Assembly (NCBI RefSeq): GCF_904848165.1
Contig: NZ_LR884459.1
Span: forward strand, 124,001-188,000
From: Psychrobacter arenosus
GTDB taxonomy: Bacteria > Pseudomonadota > Gammaproteobacteria > Pseudomonadales > Moraxellaceae
Direction of reading: 5' to 3'
DNA length: 64,000 nucleotides
Of the stretch, positions 51,433 to 59,742 are shown one piece after another. A program made the translations under genes and the position numbers. Below the pieces are notes generated by a model. That model saw nothing but the letters and a program-made list of their open reading frames with translations. It had not been told where the DNA came from and made no database searches. Within the stretch, counting starts at the first letter, position 1; each line of letters opens with the position of its first letter.

Positions 51433-51597
51433 AGTTATATTTAACTTTTGATGCCGTTGGCTGCACCCAAGCTACCAAGCCAAGCGCACCGTTAATCTTG
51501 TTAAGATAGAATGTCATTAAGTAAGCATGGCTAAGCTGGGCTAAAGCTCTAGCTTACAGTTATATAGAAACAAAATAGCCTAAGCAAATAAAAAAAC

Positions 51598-52173
51598 CTA
51601 CCTCAACTCCACCAACCATTCCGCCACCTGAGCAACCCGCGCCTGCCGAGTACCACCAATCCGGCGAAACGGTTTTTCATGCCGCGTTAATTCCGCAGCA
51701 AATAACTCGGCAATATCTTCCCGGCCATTAGGGCTATCACGTAAGTCATCAGGCTCCCAAGGGATATCTACCTCTGTTAACAGGATTAAATCATAATGGT
51801 GGGCGAGGGCAGCATCAGTTAATGCTTGTGGACAATCGCCATAATATAGATTGGAGTAGACCATCAGCTCAAACAGACTGGTATCGCAAAATAGATATTG
51901 CGGTGCTTGCGCAGCGGCAGCATTCTCAAGGGCAATCTGACCGGTTGCAATGGGCATTAAATCGTCGAAGGTGCAGGTCAATTGCTGCGAGTCCCATTTT
52001 TCTTGTAGATACTCACGCATAAATTCGGGAACCCAAGGGCTCCCGAAATATTCAGCTAAATCTTTACAAAGGGTCGTCTTGCCCGTACTTTCAGCGCCCA
52101 GTATCACGACGCTGATAACAGACTTAGGCGTATGCTGGCTCAGCTTGGAGCTGTATGCGGCGTTTCCATTCAT
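51598..52173 (-). CDS. NadR-like ribosylnicotinamide kinase (AAA_28 ATPase)
   Basis: A 191-residue P-loop kinase. Walker A is VVILGAESTGKTTL (about residues 22-35). VPEFMREYLQ, a CDTSLFELMVYSNLYYG segment and LLTEVDIPWEPDDLRDS match the kinase half of E. coli NadR. The NMN adenylyltransferase and the HTH parts of NadR are absent. It probably phosphorylates nicotinamide riboside to NMN after import. It overlaps the end of pnuC by about 50 bp, which also explains its weak ribosome site and points to coupling. Confidence 0.85.
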   Translation of the reverse strand: MNGNAAYSSKLSQHTPKSVISVVILGAESTGKTTLCKDLAEYFGSPWVPEFMREYLQEKWDSQQLTCTFDDLMPIATGQIALENAAAAQAPQYLFCDTSLFELMVYSNLYYGDCPQALTDAALAHHYDLILLTEVDIPWEPDDLRDSPNGREDIAELFAAELTRHEKPFRRIGGTRQARVAQVAEWLVELR

Positions 52174-52831
52174 AGTAAGCCCAGATTGCGATTAAGGTAA
52201 AGATCACATATTGCAGCGAGGTAAAGGTGTAGCCTTTATAGAAATATAGCGGTACTGAGATAGCGTCAGCCACGATCCAGACCAGCCAGTTTTCAATTTT
52301 ACGCAGCGCCATCAGATACATCGCGATTAAAAACAACGCGGTAGTCAGCATGTCAGTGTAGTCGACCCAAGTAAATAAGTGTAGCCCAAGCACAGCACCG
52401 TCAAAGCTAAAGCCGTTATTAATAACTGGACGCAGATAATAGACCAGAGCCACGAAGGCGGCTGAAGCTACTGCTAAAGTCAGCATAATAGAGATATCGC
52501 GCGCTTGGATACGTTCGACCGTTACACCGCTAGTGTCTGTATGCTTATCTGTATCTGCCGCATGCTTATTCTTTGACCAGTTATACCAACCATATAAGCT
52601 CATCGCCGTGTAGTAGGCATTAATCAGCATATCGCCAAACAGTTGCCATTCCCATAACAGGTAAACGAACAAGCCAGTGCTCACTAAGCCCACGGGGAAG
52701 ACCAAAATATTAGTTTTGCGCGCCAGCAATACACTGGCTACGCCAAAGACCACGGCGATTAATTCTAAGCCGATAAATAAGGGAGAATAGGTTGCGTATT
52801 GGCCAAATAGCCAGTCAAAAAGTCCTGCCAT
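52124..52831 (-). CDS. pnuC: Nicotinamide riboside transporter PnuC
   Basis: Start at the ATG 52831 (MAGLFDWLF) with GAGAGG upstream; the longer frame would need TTG. The 235-residue protein has about seven membrane helices. Signature parts are ELIAVVFGVASVLLARKTNILVFPVGLVST, INAYYTAMSLYGWYNW and NWLVWIVADAISVPLYFYKGYTFTSLQYVIFT, the PnuC substrate region. A loop of about 25 polar residues (KNKHAADTDKHTDT) separates the two halves. It moves nicotinamide riboside by facilitated diffusion, driven by the downstream kinase. Confidence 0.93.
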   Translation of the reverse strand: MAGLFDWLFGQYATYSPLFIGLELIAVVFGVASVLLARKTNILVFPVGLVSTGLFVYLLWEWQLFGDMLINAYYTAMSLYGWYNWSKNKHAADTDKHTDTSGVTVERIQARDISIMLTLAVASAAFVALVYYLRPVINNGFSFDGAVLGLHLFTWVDYTDMLTTALFLIAMYLMALRKIENWLVWIVADAISVPLYFYKGYTFTSLQYVIFTLIAIWAYYEWKRRIQLQAEPAYA

Positions 52832-53567
52832 GATGCCTCTCAATGCATAAATTTTATTAAAATGAGGTTTAAATCGTATTGTTTTTTATAGAGCGGGTAA
52901 TAGTGGCCAATGTTGAACTCATTACTAACACAAGCATAAAATGAGTAATGTCCCGCCCTGACGCTGGGTCGCGGATTAGTATACTATTAATGACGATACG
53001 AGAGGCGCTCTATAAGGGTTGTTGGGGTCATCGCTGCTGGCTTAGCTAATACGCTAACGGATTATATTTTAGCCAATTATCATTTTAAAGAATAAGCTTT
53101 AGTTACTCTGAACTCTATTGATGTTATTACAAGTTTATTTTGAATAAAAATATGGTGTTAACCCACCGTATGAACAGCGTAACCACAGTTGTAATAGTCA
53201 CCTTAGCTGCTATGATTAAGCTAAATAGACGTTATGAGGGCCGTTTAGCCTGAACATTTTGGCCTATTCTCAGTAGATTACAGTTATTTGTAACAAAGTA
53301 TTAGCAGAATCCAATTAATAAGGCATAATAAAGCGATATTTTTTAAGTATACAACCATTCACTGACAGCTCGTTATTCAGAATAATTGATAATCACACCT
53401 AGGTTTTGATTGTCGCTGACGTTATGAGCCGTTATTTATTAGTTATCTTTTTATTAGTCATCTTTGCCTTCATTATGCCTGTCACAGCTTGTAATGAAGG
53501 TGATCAGTAGCATACATCGTTTTGCTATCGATTGAGACTTAAGCCAAATAATACCAAGGAAGCTCCT
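52832..53567. other. Intergenic region between pnuC and the KAS III gene
   Basis: About 736 bp between divergent genes. A CATTACT/AGTAATG inverted repeat lies near 52930-52960. The only coding candidate is a 28-codon frame at 53424-53510, listed separately. Otherwise I see nothing definite. Confidence 0.4.
53424..53510 (+). CDS. Possible micro-lipoprotein, 28 residues
   Basis: The frame MSRYLLVIFLLVIFAFIMP followed by VTAC gives a hydrophobic signal with a lipobox-like end and a mature tail of only six residues (CNEGDQ). The ribosome site is weak. It lies 58 bp before the KAS III gene on the same strand. It may be real or chance. Confidence 0.22.
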   Translation: MSRYLLVIFLLVIFAFIMPVTACNEGDQ

Positions 53568-54713
53568 ATGAAAAACTATATTACCGGCACTGGCCTATAT
53601 ATTCCGCCTTATAGCATCAGCAACGAAGAGTTGGTGGCGACGTTTAACCAGTATGTCGACAATTATAATGCTGAGCATGCTGAAGCGATTGCAGCGGGCA
53701 GTGTGACGGCACTTGAGCACTCATCTGCCGAATTTATCGAAAAGGTTTCTGGTATTAAAGCGCGCTATGTCATGGAAAAATCAGGTATTTTGGATCCTGA
53801 AATCATGGCACCCGTCATTCCAGCGCGTAAGCTTGGCGAAGAGCTATCGGTCATGGCTGAGATGGGCGTGGCGGCATTAAAGGACGCGCTAGCCGATGCT
53901 GGTCTAGAAGCCAATGATTTAGATGGTATTATCCTAGCTTGCTCAAACTTCCAACGCACTTATCCCGCCCTAGCTATCGAGATTCAAGATGCTATTGGTA
54001 TGGTCGGCGGTTTTGCTTACGATATGAACGTAGCTTGTAGTGCAGCAACCTTTGGTCTAGCCCAAGCAGCCGGTTGTATCTCTGCGGGTCTGGGCAAACG
54101 TATTGCTGTGGTCAACGTCGAGATTACCTCTGCGCATCTAAACTGGCGCAACCGTGACAGCCATTTCATCTTTGGTGATGTCGCTACCGCTTCGATTTTA
54201 GAGTCGTTAGAAACGCCAAAAGGCTATGAAGTCATTAACAGTAAGCTGTTCTCCCAGTTTTCTACCAACATTAAAAACGAATACGGCTTTATGGACCGCG
54301 CTGAGTACCTAGCGGCTGAATCGGTCATGTATCCTGATATTAAAGAGCCTGTCACCGATAAATTATTCCTACAAAATGGCCGTAAAGTATTTCGCGAAGT
54401 CTGCCCGAAAGTCTCTGAGATTATCCTAGAGCATTTACAAGAGAATGAGCTGGCGGCTAGTGATGTGAAAATGATGTGGTTGCATCAAGCCAATGCGAAT
54501 ATGTTAGACCTTATTTTACGCACTGTAGTAGGTCGTGATGCGGACAAATCTATTGCGCCAAGCGTCATCGATGAGTTTGCCAATACCAGTTCCGCCAGTC
54601 CTATTATCGTCTTCCATCGTTATAAAGATGAGTTAGCATCAGGTGATTTGGGCGTTATCTGCTCCTTTGGTGCCGGTTATTCTATTGGCTCAGTGCTAGT
54701 CCGTAAGGTATAA
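53568..54713 (+). CDS. Beta-ketoacyl-ACP synthase III, long form (FabH-like)
   Basis: Start at the ATG 53568 ([14 protein letters not shown]) with AAGGAAG upstream. The product has 381 residues, longer than canonical FabH (about 317). The Cys-His-Asn triad of thiolase-fold condensing enzymes is present: Cys in [11 protein letters not shown], His in [10 protein letters not shown] and Asn in [10 protein letters not shown]. The N-terminal insert ([16 protein letters not shown]) resembles, from memory, Pseudomonas PA3286, an enzyme that condenses octanoyl-CoA with malonyl-ACP and feeds beta-oxidation products into synthesis. The same role is possible here. It stands alone and is followed by a terminator. 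Confidence 0.88.
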   Translation: MKNYITGTGLYIPPYSISNEELVATFNQYVDNYNAEHAEAIAAGSVTALEHSSAEFIEKVSGIKARYVMEKSGILDPEIMAPVIPARKLGEELSVMAEMGVAALKDALADAGLEANDLDGIILACSNFQRTYPALAIEIQDAIGMVGGFAYDMNVACSAATFGLAQAAGCISAGLGKRIAVVNVEITSAHLNWRNRDSHFIFGDVATASILESLETPKGYEVINSKLFSQFSTNIKNEYGFMDRAEYLAAESVMYPDIKEPVTDKLFLQNGRKVFREVCPKVSEIILEHLQENELAASDVKMMWLHQANANMLDLILRTVVGRDADKSIAPSVIDEFANTSSASPIIVFHRYKDELASGDLGVICSFGAGYSIGSVLVRKV

Positions 54714-54834
54714 GCTATAAGTTTTGAAGGGATTGATCAGGATTTAGGAGGATGTAGAGTGAGTAAGGCATTAATTCTCTAACTGCTCTATAGCGTTCTT
54801 TACTTATTACCCCGACTTTTACCATGTATTGCAG

Positions 54835-54866
54835 CAAGCCAAGTCAGCAAATTGACTTGGCTTTTT
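54835..54866 (+). terminator. Terminator after the KAS III gene
   Basis: AAGCCAAGTCA/TGACTTGGCTT perfect stem around GCAAAT, followed by TTT. Confidence 0.8.
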
Positions 54867-55001
54867 ACGTTTAGCATCAGGCATAGGGCTACTAATTTTT
54901 AAACCACCTTGTTTTAGTGAGTCATTTAATAGCAATCACCAGTAATCTCACCACTATGACCACACTTTACTAAAAGGGATTTCAGCAACCTGCGCAAAGT
55001 T

Positions 55002-55010
55002 TGTTATAAT
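55002..55010 (+). promoter_or_regulatory. Extended -10 promoter element for prfA
   Basis: TGTTATAAT fits the extended -10 motif TGnTATAAT exactly, 40 bp before the prfA start. No good -35 hexamer lies 16-18 bp upstream, which is usual for extended -10 promoters. Confidence 0.5.
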
Positions 55011-55049
55011 CGCTGTCTTATTTTTATATTCAGAATAAAAGCACCCCTT

Positions 55050-56141
55050 ATGAAAGAATCCTTACGCTTACGCTTAGATCAGATGGTCGATCGTCATGAA
55101 GAGGTCACTGCGCTATTATCCGACCCTGAAATCATTAGTGACAATGACAAATTCCGTGAACTCTCAATGGAGTATAGTGACCTAGGCGATATTACCGCCT
55201 TGTGGTCGCGCTATGTCCAGGCCGAGACGGATCAGGCCGATGCCGAAGAGATGCTAAACGATGCCAGCGATCCTGAAATGAAAGAGATGATGCAAGAGGA
55301 GATCGATACCGCTCGCCAAGCTATCTTAGACATGGAAGAAGAGCTCAATGTCATGATGTTGCCAAAAGATCCGAATGATAAAGTGCCGGCATTCTTGGAA
55401 ATTCGTGCGGGTACAGGTGGCGATGAAGCCTCTATCTTCTCTGGCGATTTGTTCCGTATGTACCAAAAATATGCGGCGACCCAAGGCTGGACCTTAGAGA
55501 TTTTGTCCGCCAATGAAGGGGAGCATGGTGGTTATAAAGAAATCATCAGCCGCGTCTCCGGGACTGGCGTGTATGGTCGCTTGAAGTTTGAGTCCGGCGC
55601 CCACCGAGTACAGCGCGTACCAGAGACCGAAAGCCAAGGTCGCGTGCATACTTCAGCTTGTACCGTGGCGGTGATGCCGGTCGTTGAGATTGATGATACG
55701 GTCGATATCAACCCTGCCGACATTCGCTTTGATACTTACCGCTCTAGCGGCGCCGGTGGTCAGCATGTTAACACCACGGACTCTGCGGTACGTTTAACCC
55801 ACATTCCTACTGGGATTGTGGCGGAATGTCAGCAAGAGCGTAGCCAGCATAAAAACCGTGCCAAAGCTATGCAAATGCTAATTTCGCGTATTCAGCAAGC
55901 TAAAGTAAAAGCGCAGGTCGATACGGCGGATGAGATGCGTCGAGATTTGGTCGGTAGTGGTGACCGCTCGGAGCGTATCCGCACTTATAATTTCCCACAG
56001 GGGCGTATGACGGACCATCGTATCAACTTGACCCTTTATAAGCTTGACTCTATTATGGAAGGCGACTTAGACGAAGTGTTAGATGCGTTACTTCGCGAGC
56101 ATCAGGCGGACCTAATGGCCACTATTGGCGGTAATGATTAA
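55050..56141 (+). CDS. prfA: Peptide chain release factor 1
   Basis: A 363-residue release factor. The GGQ peptidyl-hydrolysis loop is in [17 protein letters not shown]. The anticodon-like region has [23 protein letters not shown], placing it with RF1 (UAA/UAG) rather than RF2, and there is no in-frame UGA frameshift site. It is usually grouped with hemA and prmC, neither of which is here. Confidence 0.97.
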   Translation: MKESLRLRLDQMVDRHEEVTALLSDPEIISDNDKFRELSMEYSDLGDITALWSRYVQAETDQADAEEMLNDASDPEMKEMMQEEIDTARQAILDMEEELNVMMLPKDPNDKVPAFLEIRAGTGGDEASIFSGDLFRMYQKYAATQGWTLEILSANEGEHGGYKEIISRVSGTGVYGRLKFESGAHRVQRVPETESQGRVHTSACTVAVMPVVEIDDTVDINPADIRFDTYRSSGAGGQHVNTTDSAVRLTHIPTGIVAECQQERSQHKNRAKAMQMLISRIQQAKVKAQVDTADEMRRDLVGSGDRSERIRTYNFPQGRMTDHRINLTLYKLDSIMEGDLDEVLDALLREHQADLMATIGGND

Positions 56142-56312
56142 AAGCAATTTAGCTTAAGTATTTTGACTTAAATCTTTTAACTTAAGCCTTTTAAATTAAT
56201 TGCTTTTAACTCATCTGTATTGCGTTAGTCATTTATTGAACAGCTACTGGCAGCACAAACACTAGCTTTGTGCTGCTATTCTATTTATTTACTTAACCAT
56301 TTTGAGATTCTT

Positions 56313-57845
56313 ATGTCCAAGCAAAATAATCAAGACCAAGCCCCAGCTATGGAAGATACTAATGAGCTGATTGCCCAACGCCAAGCTAAGCTGGATGACA
56401 TTGCTGCCGCAGGAAAACAGCCGTACCCGAATAAATTCAAACGCACCGATTATGCGCAGGATTTACAAGAGGCTTTTGACGGAATCTCAAAAGAAGACAT
56501 TGAAGAAAAAGTCGCAAATGGCGACAAGACGCAAGTTAAGGTAGCGGGTCGCGTCATGCTCAACCGTGGCGCCTTTATCGTAATTCAAGATATGACCGGT
56601 CGTATCCAGCTATACGTCGCGCGTAAAGAATTAGATGAAGACACGTTAGCGGATATTAAGTCGTTGGATTTAGGCGATATCGTAGGTGTCTCAGGCTATA
56701 TCGGTCGTTCAGGTAAAGGCGACTTATATGTGCATATTGAAGAGTTTACGCTACTGACTAAATCTTTACGTCCTATGCCGAATAAATTTCACGGTTTAGC
56801 AGACGTTGAAGCGCGTTATCGCAACCGTCATTTAGATTTGATGACCAATGAAGACAGCCGCAATACCTTTATGATTCGCAGCCAAGTCATTAGCGGTATT
56901 CGCCAGTTTATGCTCAATGAAAAGTTCATGGAAGTCGAAACTCCGATGATGCACCCGATCCCAGGTGGCGCAGTCGCTCGACCTTTCATTACTCATCATA
57001 ATGCCCTAGATATGCCGTTATACCTACGTATCGCGCCAGAGCTTTACCTAAAGCGCTTGGTCGTGGGCGGTTTTGATCGCGTGTTTGAGATTAACCGCAG
57101 CTTCCGTAACGAAGGCGTATCTACTCGTCATAACCCTGAATTCACTATGATTGAATTCTATCAAGCCTATGCCGACTATCATGATTTGATGGACTTAACT
57201 GAGCGTTTGTTTAATCAATTGGCGACGGATATCTTAGGCTCTACTGAAATCACTTATCAAGGTGAAGCAATTAGCCTAAAAGCGCCCTTTATTCGTCTAT
57301 CGATGAAAGATGCAATCGCTGAGCACGCAGAAGGCTTTGATATGAGCCGTATCGATGACCGCGACTATCTTGCGGATTACGCACAGAATACTTTGAAGCA
57401 GCAAGTGAAAGAAGGCTTTGGTATCGGTAAATTGCATACGATTATCTTTGAAGAGACTGCTGAGCATAAATTACGCCAGCCGACCTTTATCACTGAGTAT
57501 CCAGCAGAGACTTCGCCATTAGCTCGTCGTAGCGATGACAATCCTGAGATCACTGATCGTTTTGAGCTGTTCATTGGTGGCCGCGAGTTGGCTAACGGCT
57601 TTAGCGAGTTGAATGACCCAGCCGATCAAGCTGAGCGTTTCCGTGGTCAGGTGGCAGAAAAAGATGCTGGTGATGATGAAGCGATGCACTTTGACGCCGA
57701 TTATATCGAAGCCTTATCGTATGGCTTGCCACCGACAGCGGGTGAGGGGATTGGTATTGACCGTGTGGTGATGCTATTTACTGATGCAGCCAGTATCCGT
57801 GATGTGATTCTTTTCCCACATATGCGTCCAAAAACCGACGCTTAA
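56313..57845 (+). CDS. lysS: Lysyl-tRNA synthetase, class II
   Basis: I chose the ATG at 56313 (MSKQNNQD), because the first 15 residues of the longer frame do not resemble the family. The product has 510 residues. An N-terminal OB fold binds the anticodon ([22 protein letters not shown]). Class II motif 1 is [17 protein letters not shown], motif 2 is [18 protein letters not shown] and motif 3 is [13 protein letters not shown]. It charges tRNA-Lys. The upstream neighbour is prfA, whereas prfB is the common partner of lysS in gammaproteobacteria. A terminator follows. Confidence 0.98.
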   Translation: MSKQNNQDQAPAMEDTNELIAQRQAKLDDIAAAGKQPYPNKFKRTDYAQDLQEAFDGISKEDIEEKVANGDKTQVKVAGRVMLNRGAFIVIQDMTGRIQLYVARKELDEDTLADIKSLDLGDIVGVSGYIGRSGKGDLYVHIEEFTLLTKSLRPMPNKFHGLADVEARYRNRHLDLMTNEDSRNTFMIRSQVISGIRQFMLNEKFMEVETPMMHPIPGGAVARPFITHHNALDMPLYLRIAPELYLKRLVVGGFDRVFEINRSFRNEGVSTRHNPEFTMIEFYQAYADYHDLMDLTERLFNQLATDILGSTEITYQGEAISLKAPFIRLSMKDAIAEHAEGFDMSRIDDRDYLADYAQNTLKQQVKEGFGIGKLHTIIFEETAEHKLRQPTFITEYPAETSPLARRSDDNPEITDRFELFIGGRELANGFSELNDPADQAERFRGQVAEKDAGDDEAMHFDADYIEALSYGLPPTAGEGIGIDRVVMLFTDAASIRDVILFPHMRPKTDA

Positions 57846-57875
57846 AGCACGTTTAAATGACATTTAGATAGCCTA

Positions 57876-57910
57876 TAAAAGCTCCGCATATCGTGGGGCT
57901 TTTATTTTAG
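57876..57910 (+). terminator. Terminator after lysS
   Basis: AAAAGCTCCGC/GTGGGGCTTTT stem with one G-T pair around ATATC, then a T-rich stretch. Confidence 0.7.
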
Positions 57911-58072
57911 GATAAAGCTATGCCTGTTAGTTCGGCGTAAGATTTGATAACAATAGACTATAGTTGTGATATAGTTAAATGGCTAAATTGGCAAGCTTGA
58001 TTATAGGTTTGCCAGTTTTTCTTTGTTTAATTTTCATGCGTTTATGAATGGGTCAAAGTAGAAAAGGATATT

Positions 58073-59311
58073 ATGACAGCCACTAACGGACAGCCTACCC
58101 CTTGGCAATTGATGATTCAGCGTAGTTTTTTATCTTTATATTTACTACCCAACGTCGAAATAAAAAAAGCGGATAAATTTCAAGGCTATGATTACGTCTT
58201 TGAATTTGCCGATGCCACCTTGTATCTATTGATTGAGGCGAATGTCCTGCAAACTAGCCGGCCGCAAGTACAGAACAGCCAAGTGCATGAGTTAAGAAAA
58301 CAGACGGTCAATCAACAGATTAAACGGCATGCTCAGCTCTACCAAAAAAATACTAAAGGCAGGGACTCGACAGCTAGTGAAAAACCAGTGTTTTTTGTGG
58401 GTCTAACCTCGCTGTCTATTCAGCAAGCTCAGGAAATGTATACGATTACTCACCAGTATGGCAGTACTTTCTTTGCTGAAGAGTGTGTGCTAGATTTGGA
58501 CAATGAAGACCAGGTTTTACAGATATTTAGCCTACAAAGTTTCGTCGATATTATTACTAGACTACAGACGCCTAGCGACCTCAATAGCTTCTTACAGTAC
58601 CATCGTACCAGCTTGGTCCAGCAACGTAATTTCAATAGCGAGTCTGAGCTACTGGAGCATTTTTTACGCTCACCAGTCTTCTATCAACGCGCCATTAACG
58701 TGCAAAAGCAACTGATTGAGATTGGTTTGTTGGATGAAGTCGAGCCGCGTTTACTACAAACCCTACAGCTTAATCAAACCGCACATATGCAAGCCTTAAG
58801 CGAGCAGCTGCAGAAAAATACGGCGATGTGGTATAAGTTGATCAATGGCCTTACCAAGCGCTTGTATCAAGTTGGGGCACCACTACCTGCTGACTTGGTC
58901 AAAAAGCTCATTGCTGAGTCGATGTATACGCGCACTTGTCTAATGGAAGAGATTCTAGCGTATACCGATGTCAGTTCGGAGGAGCGTCAGCAAGGCTATG
59001 TGCGCCATCAGCATTCCTATAATGCTTTTGGTCGCCACTACATGCTGGTGTTTTATGGGCAAGACCCGAACAGCGCTTTGAGTGCTACCACGGTACGCGC
59101 CCAGTATCATGACATGCTATTTGAAGTGAACTCGCAGCTACAAGACCCAGTGATGGAGGACTTTTTCCTAATCGGGGTAAACTTCAGTGCCCACGAAGAA
59201 ACGGGCAATACGGAAGTTCAGATTGAGATTTATCATCAAGAAGGCTCCAAATTAACCGCTGATGTGCAACGTCTGTATGCGCAGCTTGCCCAATTAAAAA
59301 CGCAGTCGTAA
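58073..59311 (+). CDS. Hypothetical protein, 412 residues, no recognised family
   Basis: I do not recognise this protein. It lacks a signal or membrane segment. The N-terminal 90 residues contain GYDYVFEFADATLYLLIEANVLQ, whose Y-x-F-x-F ... L-L-I-E-A pattern could be a nuclease-like or NERD-like core, but key residues are not clear enough to claim it. The middle is helical (SELLEHFLRSPVFYQRAINVQKQ, LNQTAHMQALSEQLQKN). The C-terminal third is mixed alpha/beta (HYMLVFYGQDPNSA ... FFLIGVNFSAHEE, TEVQIEIYHQ). It stands alone between lysS and dnaX, with no sign of horizontal transfer. Confidence 0.8.
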   Translation: MTATNGQPTPWQLMIQRSFLSLYLLPNVEIKKADKFQGYDYVFEFADATLYLLIEANVLQTSRPQVQNSQVHELRKQTVNQQIKRHAQLYQKNTKGRDSTASEKPVFFVGLTSLSIQQAQEMYTITHQYGSTFFAEECVLDLDNEDQVLQIFSLQSFVDIITRLQTPSDLNSFLQYHRTSLVQQRNFNSESELLEHFLRSPVFYQRAINVQKQLIEIGLLDEVEPRLLQTLQLNQTAHMQALSEQLQKNTAMWYKLINGLTKRLYQVGAPLPADLVKKLIAESMYTRTCLMEEILAYTDVSSEERQQGYVRHQHSYNAFGRHYMLVFYGQDPNSALSATTVRAQYHDMLFEVNSQLQDPVMEDFFLIGVNFSAHEETGNTEVQIEIYHQEGSKLTADVQRLYAQLAQLKTQS

Positions 59312-59742
59312 TTTAGCATTAGCTAAAGTTAGTGGGTGTTTTAACTGCTAGCCTGAAGAGATAATGAGGCTAGCAACAGTCTTGTTATCAATATTAATAC
59401 CAATTTTCTACATGCGCCCTTATGCAAATATTGGCGCATTTTTAGTTTAAACGGGTCAAGTTTGTTATAAGAGTAGCCCTGTTAATACCCCGTTTTAGCT
59501 CTAAATCAAGTATAATATAGCGGTCTATTTCTTATAAAAAACACTTTAGGTAACATAGAAAGTTATTATAAAAAATACCTTATTTATCATAAAAACTACC
59601 CTAGAAAACGCCCCATTCTTTATTCCATACTTATCTTATAGCGTTAAGAGTGGTATGGTAGCTTAGGTCTAGCGCCGCTTATTTTCTACCACTCTATTGC
59701 AAGCTTAGGTCACTTTTCACCTTCACTCAATCGGCACTCTTT
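59312..59742. other. Intergenic region upstream of dnaX
   Basis: About 430 bp. A GCTAGCCT/AGGCTAGC hairpin near 59349-59374 follows the hypothetical gene but lacks a T-run. A TATAAT at 59511-59516 could be the -10 of a dnaX promoter, with no clear -35. Otherwise nothing is seen. Confidence 0.4.
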
